Source: JACJYE01 sp964432875
GTDB lineage: Bacteria; Bacteroidota; Bacteroidia; Chitinophagales; Saprospiraceae
DNA: 18,939 nt
Direction: 5' to 3'
NCBI GenBank assembly: GCA_964432875.1
Contig: CAYSPJ010000100.1
Span: 1-18,939, forward strand
The notes beneath the pieces were generated by a model. That model had not been told where the DNA came from, did not search any database, and saw only the letters and a program-made list of their open reading frames with translations. A program made the position numbers and the translations under genes. Below, in pieces: positions 1-7,014 of this stretch. Position 1 is the stretch's first letter. Each line of letters begins with the position of its first letter.

Positions 1-186
1 TCCTCGCCAAAAAACTGGATCATGACAATTTCCAGCTTGCTGCGCCGGATCCGGGAACCGTATGATCCGAAGACGCCAAGCAGCACGCTTTGGAAGAATA
101 CGAAAAATACCGCAACATGCTGGATCAAGGGCCGGACGACCTGGATCGAGCCATTCGGCACCTGAAAACCTGTGGCCCCACCAGCT
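1..186. other. Left-edge flank, possible decayed or partial gene
   Basis: No complete gene is visible. On the plus strand the frame starting at base 3 reads like a soluble protein C-terminus (LAKKLDHDNF... then EEYEKYRNMLDQGPDDL), but it is broken by a TGA at 63-65 and then runs on into the antisense of the transporter gene. The minus strand is open from about 170 to the window edge in the directly opposed frame and would read as a hydrophobic peptide. Codon-position composition did not let me choose between them. A plus-strand pseudogene with a nonsense codon, converging on the transporter gene, seems slightly more natural, but this is a weak inference. Confidence 0.25.
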
Positions 187-1149
187 TTAGTAAGTGGCAG
201 CCAGCCAGAAAAACAAGGGCATGCCGACGGTGATATTGACCGGGAAAGTGACGGCCAGGGCCATTGGGAGGAAAAGGCCGGGGTTGGCTTTCGGCACCGC
301 TATTTTCATCGCTGCCGGCACGGCGATGTAAGAGGCGCTGGCTGCCAAGATGGCAAAAAGGAAGCGGTTGCTGAGGTCATCGGTAACGACTGTACTCAGC
401 AGCGCTACCACGCTGCCGTTGATCAAGGGGATGAGGATAGCGAAAAGCAGGGTGAAAAGCCCGTTGGCAAGAAAAGCATTCAGCTTTTTACCGCTGGCGA
501 TGCCCATATCCAGCAAAAAGATGGCCAGGAAACCCTTGAAAATATCGGTAGTGAAGGGCTTGATGCCCTCTGCCTGCTGCTCGCTGGCCAGGAAGCCGAT
601 GAGCAGGCTGCCCATGATGAGCAGTACGCTCCCGTTGGTGAAGGAATGCTTCAGCGCCGAACGTTTGTCAATACTGTCATCCGCATCCTGGTTGAAAATA
701 GAGATCAGGATCAAGCCGGCAATAATCGCTGGCGATTCCATCAGCGCCATGATGGCTACCATATGCCCATGCACCTCCAGCTGCTGGAACTCGAGATAAG
801 CCACCGCCGTCACAAAAGTCACGGCACTGACTGAGCCATAGGCGGCTGCGATGGCGCCAGCATCGTAAACCGATAGCTTGCGCTTGAGGATGAAGAAGCT
901 ATAAATCGGAATGACTGCAGCGATGGCAAGCCCAAAGACCATCGACCAAAGAATCTCGCTCGAGAACTGCTCGTGCGAAAGCTCTTGGCCGCCCTTGAAG
1001 CCAATACTGAAGAGCAAATAGAGCGAGATGAACTTGGAAGAAGTCGGCGGTATCTCCAGATCACTCTTCAAATAAACGGCAATGATGCCCAGCACGAAGA
1101 ACAGCAGCGCGGGGTTGGTCAGGTTTTCAAGCAACAGATTGATGTTCAT
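187..1149 (-). CDS. SbtA-family sodium-dependent bicarbonate transporter-like membrane protein
   Basis: The encoded protein (about 320 residues) is almost wholly hydrophobic, with roughly ten predicted membrane segments broken by short polar loops. One polar cytoplasmic-type loop (NQDADDSIDKRSALKHSF) lies mid-protein between the two halves. Sequence character and length match the SbtA/DUF897 family (PF05982), whose cyanobacterial founder imports bicarbonate with sodium across the plasma membrane. Family members in heterotrophic Bacteroidota are common and their substrate is usually unproven, so bicarbonate transport is inferred. The start at 1149 (MNINLLLENL) is preferred because the frame upstream to 1335 is polar, low-complexity and unlike the family. 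No PII-like SbtB partner gene is seen beside it. The gene is divergent from the RM locus and probably unrelated to defence. Confidence 0.85.
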   Translation of the reverse strand: MNINLLLENLTNPALLFFVLGIIAVYLKSDLEIPPTSSKFISLYLLFSIGFKGGQELSHEQFSSEILWSMVFGLAIAAVIPIYSFFILKRKLSVYDAGAIAAAYGSVSAVTFVTAVAYLEFQQLEVHGHMVAIMALMESPAIIAGLILISIFNQDADDSIDKRSALKHSFTNGSVLLIMGSLLIGFLASEQQAEGIKPFTTDIFKGFLAIFLLDMGIASGKKLNAFLANGLFTLLFAILIPLINGSVVALLSTVVTDDLSNRFLFAILAASASYIAVPAAMKIAVPKANPGLFLPMALAVTFPVNITVGMPLFFWLAATY

Positions 1150-1386
1150 GATGATCGTGTTCGGTTGGAAAAACGACGCGGCAAAGCTGGGGATTTTTTG
1201 GGAGAAATTTGTTGATGCGGGGAAAGTGGTGGGTTGGGGGGCGAGCGTGCTGCCACATGCTTCTTGTGCCCGAGGCAAGTATATTACAATTGCATAGCTG
1301 CTGCTTTGAGCTAGTGCCGCTTCAGTTAGGACCATGCCCCATCCCAGGCCTGTACGGCGAAAACAAAAAAATAAATCCTAAAAAAC
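1150..1386. other. Divergent intergenic region between transporter and RM locus
   Basis: This spacer contains the leaders of the minus-strand transporter gene and the plus-strand RM locus. A minus-strand TATACTTG (1274-1281 on the plus strand as CAAGTATA) resembles the Bacteroidota -7 element with one mismatch, but lacks a good -33 partner. No RNA gene or convincing ORF was seen; the open frames across it are extensions of neighbouring coding frames. Confidence 0.4.
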
Positions 1387-1417
1387 TTGCATTTCCCGCC
1401 TCCGCCTGCTATATTTG
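1387..1417 (+). promoter_or_regulatory. Bacteroidota-type promoter of the RM locus
   Basis: TTG at 1387-1389 is followed after 20 bases by TATATTTG at 1410-1417, a full match to the Bacteroidota primary-sigma consensus (TTTG-N19-TAnnTTTG, here with C before TTG). Transcription would begin near 1424, giving a leader of about 50 nt before the ATG at 1477. The match also argues against starting the first RM gene at the upstream TTG at 1387, since that codon is part of the promoter. Confidence 0.7.
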
Positions 1418-1476
1418 TACTTCCGAAACAAGAAAAAATAATCTCGGATGCCGCCATCCAGCAAAAAACCAGCGCC

Positions 1477-2061
1477 ATGAAGCTACGCCTCCAGGAACTG
1501 GCAGCCCTCTCCACGGGGCTATACCTCAAGCCGAGCCCCGGCGGGGATACGATCAGCCTGCAAGGGAAAGACTTCGATGAGGACGGGCTGCTGCGCGAGG
1601 AGGCCATCCTGGTGCCAGAGGTGCAGATCGAGGAGCGGCAGAGCCACCACTTGCTCCAGCCCGGCGACATCCTGCTGATGGCGAAAGGGGCGCACAACCG
1701 GGCTTGCCTCTATCCGCCCCACATCGGCAAGGCGGTGGCTGCCTCGGTCTTCATCCTCATCCGGCCTGACCAGGGGGCCGTGCTGCCCGAATACTTGTGC
1801 TGGTATCTGAATGCCCCCCGCGCCCAGGCGCTGCTGGCCGTCCAGGCCCGCGGCACCCAGACCCTCTCGCTGACCCAAAAGGTGGCAGGCCAGCTCGAAA
1901 TCCCCTTGCCCCCCCGGGCCGACCAGGCCCGGATCGCCGCAGCCCACTGCTTGCTGCAGCGCGAAAAGGCGCTGCGCGCCGAGATACTGGCGCAGCAGAC
2001 CCGGCTGCGCCAGATGCAGTTGCTCCAATTCGTTCACGCCACATCCAAAACCAAACCATAA
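1477..2061 (+). CDS. Single-TRD HsdS-like specificity protein (half S subunit)
   Basis: This 194-residue protein resembles one half of a type I restriction specificity subunit: a single target-recognition-type domain (about residues 1-145), the LEIPLPPRADQARIA segment typical of the end of a TRD, then a helical conserved region (LLQREKALRAEILAQQTRLRQM). Full HsdS proteins have two such halves and about 400 residues; the second half is absent here. The start at 1477 is the first ATG after the promoter. The stop TAA at 2059-2061 overlaps the hsdM ATG by one base, so translation is probably coupled. It could dimerise to form a two-TRD S subunit, act as an accessory HsdM partner, or be a relic; the sequence does not decide. 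Confidence 0.7.
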   Translation: MKLRLQELAALSTGLYLKPSPGGDTISLQGKDFDEDGLLREEAILVPEVQIEERQSHHLLQPGDILLMAKGAHNRACLYPPHIGKAVAASVFILIRPDQGAVLPEYLCWYLNAPRAQALLAVQARGTQTLSLTQKVAGQLEIPLPPRADQARIAAAHCLLQREKALRAEILAQQTRLRQMQLLQFVHATSKTKP

Positions 2062-3599
2062 TGCCAACCACCAAAGACGACATCAATCGGGTAGTCTGGA
2101 ATGCCTGCGACACCTTCCGCGGCGTCATCGACCCGTCCCAGTACAAGGACTACATCCTCACCATGCTCTTCCTGAAGTACATCTCCGACCTCTGGCGCGA
2201 CAAGCTGGAGCACTACCTGGGCAAGTATCAGGGCGACCGCGAGCGGGCCGAGTGGGCCTTGAGCCGCGAGCGCTTCGTGGTGCCCCCGGCCGCCCGCTTC
2301 GGCCATCTGTACGAGCACCGCAACGAGCCCAATATCGGCGAGCGCATCAACGAGGCCCTGGAGGCCTTGGAGGAAGCCAACCCCGGCAAACTCTCCGGCG
2401 AAGACGGCACGGGCATCTTCCGCAATATTGACTTCAACTCCAGCAACCTCGGCGATGCCAAAGGCAAAAACGCCCGCCTCAAGCAGTTGCTCATTGATTT
2501 CAGCGACGACAAGCTCGACCTGCGGCCCTCCCGCCTGGAAGGCCAGGACGTGATCGGCGATGCCTACGAATACCTCATCGCCAACTTCGCTTCCGATGCG
2601 GGCAAAAAAGCCGGCGAGTTTTACACCCCCAAAGAGGTATCGGCCCTCATCGCCAAGCTCACCCGCTCGGCCCCGGGCGCGCGCATCTGCGACCCCACCT
2701 GCGGCTCCGGCTCCCTGCTCATCAAAGCGGGCCAGGAGGTCGGCTCCGACAACTTCTCGCTCTACGGCCAGGAAGCCAACGGCAGCACCTGGGCCCTGGC
2801 CATCATGAACATGTTCTTGCATGGCCTGGACAATGCCGTCATCCGCTGGGGCGACACCATCCGCAACCCCAAGCTCAAAGAGGGCGACGCCCTGATGAAG
2901 TTCGATACCGTGGTGGCCAACCCGCCCTTCAGCCTCGATAAGTGGGGGGCCGATTTTGCCGACAAAGACCCCCATCAGCGCTTCTGGCGCGGCTTGCCCC
3001 CCAAGAGCAAGGGCGACTGGGCCTTCATCTCGCACATGATCGAGACGGCCTACGAGGGGCGCGGCAAGGTGGGCGTGGTAGTGCCCCACGGCGTGCTCTT
3101 CCGGGGCAGCTCCGAGGGCAAAATCCGCCAGAAGGCCATCGAGGAAAACCTCCTGGAAGCGGTCATCGGCCTGCCCGCCAACCTCTTCTTCGGCACCGGC
3201 ATCCCGGCGGCCATCCTGGTCTTCAACAAGGGCAAGGGCGGCAACCGCAACGTGCTCTTCATTGACGCCAGCCGCCACTTCGAGCCGGGCAAAAACCAAA
3301 ACCGCCTGCGCGACGAAGACCTCGAGCGCATCGTGGGCACCTACCAGCGCTTCGCGGCCGGCGAGCTGCCCCCCGGCACCGTAGAGGACAAGTACGCCTA
3401 CGTGGCCACCTTTGAAGAGATCCAGAACAACGACTTCAACCTCAACATCCCCCGCTACGTGGATACCTTCGAGGAAGAGGAAGAAGTGGACCTCCAGGCC
3501 GTGCAGCAGCGCATCAGCGCCCTCGAAGCGGAACTGGCGCAGGTGCAGGCCGAGATGAAGGGGTACCTGGAGGAGTTGGGGCTGGGGCAGGATAAATAA
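2061..3599 (+). CDS. hsdM: Type I restriction-modification DNA methyltransferase subunit M
   Basis: HsdM transfers methyl groups from S-adenosylmethionine to adenine in the target site chosen by HsdS. The 512-residue protein has the helical HsdM N-terminal domain (about 5-155), the GEFYTP signature at 185-190, the SAM-binding motif DPTCGSGSLL at 211-220 and the catalytic NPPF motif at 287-290. The C-terminal tail is a charged coiled coil (LQAVQQRISALEAELAQVQ) of the sort that contacts HsdS. Length and motifs are normal, so it should be active. The last codons (QDK then stop) differ from those in the second copy of this 3' end at 5549-5750 (QDEP then stop). The copy downstream probably shows the original ending, with the present ending created when the HEPN cargo was inserted. 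Confidence 0.97.
   Translation: MPTTKDDINRVVWNACDTFRGVIDPSQYKDYILTMLFLKYISDLWRDKLEHYLGKYQGDRERAEWALSRERFVVPPAARFGHLYEHRNEPNIGERINEALEALEEANPGKLSGEDGTGIFRNIDFNSSNLGDAKGKNARLKQLLIDFSDDKLDLRPSRLEGQDVIGDAYEYLIANFASDAGKKAGEFYTPKEVSALIAKLTRSAPGARICDPTCGSGSLLIKAGQEVGSDNFSLYGQEANGSTWALAIMNMFLHGLDNAVIRWGDTIRNPKLKEGDALMKFDTVVANPPFSLDKWGADFADKDPHQRFWRGLPPKSKGDWAFISHMIETAYEGRGKVGVVVPHGVLFRGSSEGKIRQKAIEENLLEAVIGLPANLFFGTGIPAAILVFNKGKGGNRNVLFIDASRHFEPGKNQNRLRDEDLERIVGTYQRFAAGELPPGTVEDKYAYVATFEEIQNNDFNLNIPRYVDTFEEEEEVDLQAVQQRISALEAELAQVQAEMKGYLEELGLGQDK
3403..3593 (+). repeat. Direct repeat, left copy (3' end of hsdM)
   Basis: These bases, coding for the last part of HsdM, recur at 5549-5741 on the other side of the HEPN gene. 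From the ATACCTTCGAGG segment to the shared GGGGCAGGAT end, about 130 bases appear identical by eye. The first third differs by small indels and substitutions. The repeat ends two codons before the hsdM stop. Confidence 0.9.
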
Positions 3600-3602
3600 G
3601 AA

Positions 3603-3626
3603 AGGCTCTCCTTTTCAGGAGAGCCT
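3603..3626 (+). terminator. Hairpin just after hsdM
   Basis: AGGCTCTCCT (3603-3612) pairs perfectly with AGGAGAGCCT (3617-3626) around a 4-nt loop, four bases after the hsdM stop codon. No T-run follows directly, so termination by this hairpin alone is uncertain; it may work with the next structure at 3636-3698. Confidence 0.5.
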
Positions 3627-3635
3627 CGGTAAGTT

Positions 3636-3698
3636 AGGCAGGGGGTTCTTAATGGCGCCCTTGCGGGTCGAAAACGCATTAAGTCTGCCTGCCTTTTT
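3636..3698 (+). terminator. Larger stem with T-run between hsdM and HEPN gene
   Basis: AGGCAG (3636-3641) pairs with CTGCCT (3685-3690), and CTTAATG (3648-3654) with CATTAAG (3677-3683), enclosing a smaller CCC/GGG hairpin. Four bases later comes TTTTT (3694-3698). This looks like an intrinsic terminator or a structured leader. If it terminates, the HEPN gene and everything beyond would need a separate promoter, or be reached only by read-through from the RM promoter. Confidence 0.5.
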
Positions 3699-3800
3699 AT
3701 CTTTATGGGGCAAAGTTGCTTAATATCAACGCCAGCAAAGATAGAGATGTTGCGCAAGTAAAGCAAATATTTTTCAACCTTTGTCTAATTTTTTAACAGA

Positions 3801-5528
3801 ATGTTCTCAATCAGCCAAAAATTCTTTGTCAGCCGCTTGCTGGAACTCTTACATCGAGAGACGATAGATTCGTACCGAGTGAGGGTTCTGAACCCTTACT
3901 CGGCACTTCGCGAAACCTTGCACGTATATCAAGACTTTGTGAAAGGTAGCGTGAAGAGCTTTGAAACCTTATCAGCTTGCATTGACGAGGTCATCTATTT
4001 GCTTAAAGATGACCAAACCATCATTTTTGATTCCTTTAGCAAGGACTTTTTTGTGCAAGAAGTGCTCAAAAAAGTAAGAAAGGAGAATGCAGCGGAAATA
4101 TTCAATACCGTAAGCATTGCATTTTCCGAAATATTTAAATCTAACTCGAACTATGCGAAAAGGCTAACTGGTTCTTTGAGCGAAGCCATAAATACTCCTT
4201 TAGGGCAGGACCCATTCCGCCAGTTGGATGCGATTTACAACCTGACGGGCATGTTGGCAACTGAGCTGATTTCTTTAGGTTTTGACAAAGGTTTCTTATA
4301 TCCAAAGTGTCATTCAATCTTTTTAAGGAACAACCAAATAGATTTTGAATCAGCTTTTGGGGAATTCTCCAAATTGATTGATTCGCCAGGTAATGAATAT
4401 CAAGTTTGGTTTAAGGTTTATGCGTCAAAACTAGCTAGCGATGATTGGCCTGCCTTTCCTAATTGGGAAATAAAGACTAGCCTTTCCGATTTGCTGCCGA
4501 ATCCAAAGTCCAGAATGAATTCGTTTCTAACTGAGAAGCGGAGCCATTTTTTCACTGGAACCCAGATACATGCTCTCGACCATTTTGCTGCCCTACGTCG
4601 CTGCAAGCAACAACTGTCGGAGATTATAGATTTGGCCAGTTTGGCGCATCACCAAAGCAAGATAGAGCTCCAGGCACTCGCACTCGTTCATCCTGTCGGC
4701 AAAACACATCTTGCAGGGCTTCATCAAGTTAAACATATTCACGATGGAAAGTTTCCATCGGGCGAGGGTGTTCTGAATCAGTTGCAAGAAAAAACGCCCG
4801 CCATCCTTGAAAATGAAAAAATCGCTCCTGAAACCAAAGAGAAGATCAAGTCTGCGTTGCGATATCTTCGCTTTGGAAACGAAGCATTTGAACTTGAACA
4901 TCAGCTGATTAACTATTGGGTAGGCTTGGAATACCTGTTTTCAAATGACCGGGATAGCACCTTTTCCCGAATCAAGACTATTTTCCCTATTCTTCAGGGG
5001 GCTGTTTACCTGATTCGTAATCTGATTGACTTTCATGGCGCTCTTTTAGGAATTGATGAAATAAAAGCGATAGATGCTTTTCAGCCCGATGATTTCAGTT
5101 GCTTATTAGATAAAATATGCCTTGAGAAGATCAGAGACGAAATTTACGCCGAACATCCTTTGCTTTCTTATCGCGCATGGAAGGTGTTGAACCGATTGAT
5201 CCGAGAAAAAAATGGAGCTAAAAATTACATTCATCGGCACAAAACTCATTTAGAATGGCACTTAGCCCGGATATACCGCATTAGGAACACGATTGTCCAT
5301 GAAGCAAAGTACAGCATCAACAACCAGACTCTTGCTTCGAATTTGAGGTACTATTTAGCTTTTTCATTGAGCATGATTATCGAGTTCTTTTCAAAATCAG
5401 ATTTGGAAGTGGGGGATATGGAGGAATTCTTCTCCCTTTATGAACTTCGATATAAAAGCCTGGAACATCAATCATTTCCGCTTGATTTACTGCTAAAACA
5501 AGAAATTAGTTTTGGTCTGTTATCGTAA
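3801..5528 (+). CDS. ApeA-like HEPN-domain protein, probable defence RNase
   Basis: The 575-residue protein is soluble and mainly helical. Its C-terminal third matches the ApeA-like HEPN pattern: a segment with NYWVGLEYLF near residues 367-376, then a helix ending in RNTIVH at 495-500. This fits the RNxxxH form of the HEPN catalytic motif, in which Arg and His cleave RNA. The N-terminal two thirds have no domain I recognise and may be the sensing part. HEPN RNases serve in abortive-infection systems, in toxin-antitoxin pairs and in the RM-linked anticodon nuclease PrrC. The gene is visibly AT-richer than hsdM, is preceded by terminator-like hairpins, and is followed within about six bases by a second hsdM 3' end. 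This marks it as inserted cargo. No antitoxin or partner gene accompanies it. RNA cleavage is inferred from the motif and the family, and the target is unknown. Confidence 0.75.
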   Translation: MFSISQKFFVSRLLELLHRETIDSYRVRVLNPYSALRETLHVYQDFVKGSVKSFETLSACIDEVIYLLKDDQTIIFDSFSKDFFVQEVLKKVRKENAAEIFNTVSIAFSEIFKSNSNYAKRLTGSLSEAINTPLGQDPFRQLDAIYNLTGMLATELISLGFDKGFLYPKCHSIFLRNNQIDFESAFGEFSKLIDSPGNEYQVWFKVYASKLASDDWPAFPNWEIKTSLSDLLPNPKSRMNSFLTEKRSHFFTGTQIHALDHFAALRRCKQQLSEIIDLASLAHHQSKIELQALALVHPVGKTHLAGLHQVKHIHDGKFPSGEGVLNQLQEKTPAILENEKIAPETKEKIKSALRYLRFGNEAFELEHQLINYWVGLEYLFSNDRDSTFSRIKTIFPILQGAVYLIRNLIDFHGALLGIDEIKAIDAFQPDDFSCLLDKICLEKIRDEIYAEHPLLSYRAWKVLNRLIREKNGAKNYIHRHKTHLEWHLARIYRIRNTIVHEAKYSINNQTLASNLRYYLAFSLSMIIEFFSKSDLEVGDMEEFFSLYELRYKSLEHQSFPLDLLLKQEISFGLLS

Positions 5529-5548
5529 GGGGAGCACCGGCATACCTA

Positions 5549-5741
5549 TGGCCACCTTTGAAGATACCAGGACAACGACTTCAACCTCAACAACATCCCC
5601 CGCTATGTGGATACCTTCGAGGAAGAGGAAGAAGTGGACCTCCAGGCCGTGCAGCAGCGCATCAGCGCCCTCGAAGCGGAACTGGCGCAGGTGCAGGCCG
5701 AGATGAAGGGGTACCTGGAGGAGTTGGGGCTGGGGCAGGAT
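5549..5741 (+). repeat. Direct repeat, right copy (hsdM 3' end)
   Basis: Second copy of 3403-3593. Weak similarity can be traced slightly further left to a GCACCG at 5534-5539, matching the hsdM segment near 3376, so the homology begins almost immediately after the HEPN stop codon (5526-5528). It carries a 1-base loss and a 3-base gain in its first third and is identical by eye afterwards. Confidence 0.9.
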
Positions 5742-5750
5742 GAGCCATAA
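5549..5750 (+). pseudogene. Orphan 3' fragment of hsdM
   Basis: This stretch encodes the last 60 or so residues of HsdM, including the acidic run and the coiled coil, with no initiation region or catalytic domain. In the HsdM frame it ends QDEP and a TAA at 5748-5750, and the next ORF's ATG (5740) overlaps that end. This translational coupling looks like an original operon junction, so the fragment probably preserves how hsdM used to run into its next gene before the HEPN insertion. It should not give a functional product. Confidence 0.85.
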
Positions 5751-5847
5751 GGATATTCTCAAAAAACATTTTAAACCAAACGCCATGGCAAAACCGAAGA
5801 AATCGAAGATTCACGTGCAGGGCTTGGACATTAATGTCATCAGCTAG
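5740..5847 (+). pseudogene. N-terminal remnant of an RM-associated KilA-N-type protein
   Basis: The 35-codon frame overlaps the end of the hsdM fragment. An inner ATG at 5785 starts the stretch MAKPKKSKIHVQGLDINVIS, which closes with TAG at 5845-5847. That stretch resembles the N-terminus of KilA-N-domain proteins often encoded between hsdM and hsdS in Bacteroidota RM operons, where the sequence would continue into the KilA-N fold. Here about 30 bases of non-coding sequence lead straight to the hsdS fragment. Most of the gene has therefore been deleted. The identification rests on a short stretch recalled from the family and could be wrong. Confidence 0.55.
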
Positions 5848-5878
5848 ACTATGAATCATCCTGAATTTCTCTAACTGA

Positions 5879-6010
5879 TCAACCACGCCACCAATCATGA
5901 ACGACTCGACCAACACCCCGCCCACTCCCCCGCCCGCCCGACGCCGCCGGATGGGCCCCGCCCCGGCTTCAAAAAGACGCCCCTGGGGTGGGGGCCGGTG
6001 GAGTGGGAGG
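5879..6010 (+). repeat. Direct repeat, left copy (hsdS leader and 5' end)
   Basis: These 132 bases match 10191-10326, from TCAACCACGCCACCAATC in the hsdS leader through GTGGAGTGGGAGG. Fainter similarity extends about 15 bases further upstream. The left copy lacks four bases in the proline-rich coding stretch and has a few substitutions. Both copies part company at exactly the point where HsdS passes from its constant leader into the first target-recognition domain. Confidence 0.9.
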
Positions 6011-6100
6011 CGGGTGGGAAAAGTAAGGGCTACCAAAGAAAACTTACTCCAGAGATATTTTGCGCACCTTTTTATTGGTTGTCAAACCCGAACCCTTTGA
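5897..6100 (+). pseudogene. Frameshifted 5' fragment of hsdS
   Basis: The frame starts with MNDSTNTPPTPPPAR, identical to the intact HsdS at 10209. It then loses frame through a 4-base deletion and reads RRRRMGPAPASKRR instead of the HsdS sequence. After about 6010 the sequence has no resemblance to hsdS. The open frame continues by chance to 6100. It has no target-recognition domain and is presumably non-functional. It marks the left boundary of the CBASS-containing cargo. Confidence 0.85.
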
Positions 6101-6587
6101 AAGGACCTGAAAACATGGATAACAAACGCAGATTGAAACAACCTAGAACAATGACTACGCTAGTCGCAGGGAGACGACCCAATATTGATTACCGAGGAAT
6201 GAAGGCATTGGATTTGACACTATTTGTGTGTTTGTAAACATCTAAAACTTCAGATTTTGCAACAATCTGGATGTGTTTTCCACATTCTGTTGAAAACTTT
6301 GCTGTTGAAAACTCTGTGCGCCATGCGGTTATTACGTAAATTTGTAAGATGTAACAATCAGGCTTTGCCGACAAAAAAAGAGCCTTAAAAGCGTGAGCTG
6401 CTTTTAAGGCCCGGAGAAGGTAAATCCATAATCAGGCTTGTCACCTGAGAATAGCGTTTACACATTTAAGTCAACACAAAGCTAAAATATTTTTTTCGTA
6501 AGCGCTGCCTTCTCTGCACTTTTTCTGCTCCGGAGTAAATCCCCCCGCTCTTCGTCAAATATTGAAAAGGGGGTAAATTGACTTTGT
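6011..6587. other. Long non-coding stretch at the left end of the CBASS cargo
   Basis: No convincing gene is seen in these 577 bases. A 40-codon frame at 6115-6237 matches nothing I recognise. The stretch is AT-rich and holds a direct repeat of CTGTTGAAAACT (6287-6298 and 6302-6313), repeated AATCAGGCTT words near 6356 and 6428, and a strong hairpin at 6382-6410. It may contain the promoter for the HNH/CBASS genes, but I found no full TAnnTTTG element. Confidence 0.5.
6382..6410 (-). terminator. Strong hairpin with A-run on its left (minus-strand terminator form)
   Basis: GCCTTAAAAGC (6382-6392) pairs perfectly with GCTTTTAAGGC (6400-6410) around a 7-nt loop. An A-run (AAAAAAAG, 6373-6380) lies on its left, so on the minus strand the hairpin would be followed by a T-run, as in an intrinsic terminator. 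No minus-strand gene precedes it. It may protect the cargo from antisense transcription or be a leftover of the donor site. Confidence 0.55.
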
Positions 6588-6905
6588 ATGTCTTATTTTA
6601 GAAATCCTGGCACAGACCGGAGTGGCAGGTCATTTAGCGAACAAACTGTTCAAGCTGTTTGGGACAAGGGGCAAGCCATTCCAGGGTTTGACCCTAGCCT
6701 GTGGAGAAGGGATTCGTGTGGAGCCTTGATTTGTCGGCCTGATTATGGCAAGACGAACTCAAAAAACGGCTGGGAGATTGACCACGTGAAACCTGTCTCG
6801 AAAGGTGGAGGCGATGACCTAGACAACTTGCAGCCGCTGCAATGGGAGAATAATCGCTATAAGGGTGATAATTTCCCTAAGTGGTATTGTAAAGTAAAAA
6901 GTTGA
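6588..6905 (+). CDS. Small HNH endonuclease
   Basis: The 105-residue protein carries a compact HNH nuclease motif: GWEIDHVKPVSKGGGDDLDN around residues 61-80, with D65-H66 as the metal/catalytic pair, N80 as the middle Asn and QWENNRYKGDN completing the fold. C44 and C49 might bind zinc, but there is no full CxxC...CxxC set. HNH proteins cut DNA with a single metal ion. There is no recognisable targeting or sensing domain. It is first in the CBASS cargo and separated from the CD-NTase gene by a hairpin (6911-6958), so it may be a separate unit, an accessory to CBASS, or a passenger. Confidence 0.8.
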   Translation: MSYFRNPGTDRSGRSFSEQTVQAVWDKGQAIPGFDPSLWRRDSCGALICRPDYGKTNSKNGWEIDHVKPVSKGGGDDLDNLQPLQWENNRYKGDNFPKWYCKVKS

Positions 6906-6910
6906 TTTTC

Positions 6911-6958
6911 AGGAAGTCGGCTCCTCTCTGTCAAACCATGAAGGGAGTCCGGCTTCCT
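6911..6958 (+). terminator. Hairpin between HNH gene and CD-NTase gene
   Basis: AGGAAGTCGGCTCC (6911-6924) pairs with GGAGTCCGGCTTCCT (6944-6958) with one bulge and one G-U pair around a loop of about 19 nt. It begins six bases after the HNH stop codon and is followed by TTCCTC rather than a clean T-run. A weak terminator or processing structure is likely, and it suggests that CBASS transcription may start downstream of it. Confidence 0.45.
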
Positions 6959-7014
6959 TTCCTCAAAACATTTTGTGGCTAGAGCAGTAGCCCATCAACT
7001 AAATCAGAAAATAC

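Noticed and set aside
172..834. 220-codon plus-strand frame opposite the transporter gene
   Set aside because: Polar low-complexity product mirrored from membrane-protein codons; the minus strand encodes a clear multi-span transporter.
1797..2060. Upstream extension of the hsdM frame
   Set aside because: The extension overlaps the half-HsdS gene, is Pro/Arg-rich and does not look like HsdM; the ATG at 2061 gives the family's normal N-terminus.
2034..3299. 421-codon minus-strand frame opposite hsdM
   Set aside because: Same cause: codon-bias shadow of hsdM with no recognisable domain.
6189..6374. 61-codon minus-strand frame ahead of the HNH gene
   Set aside because: Starts with TTG, matches nothing known and the DNA is AT-rich non-coding in character.
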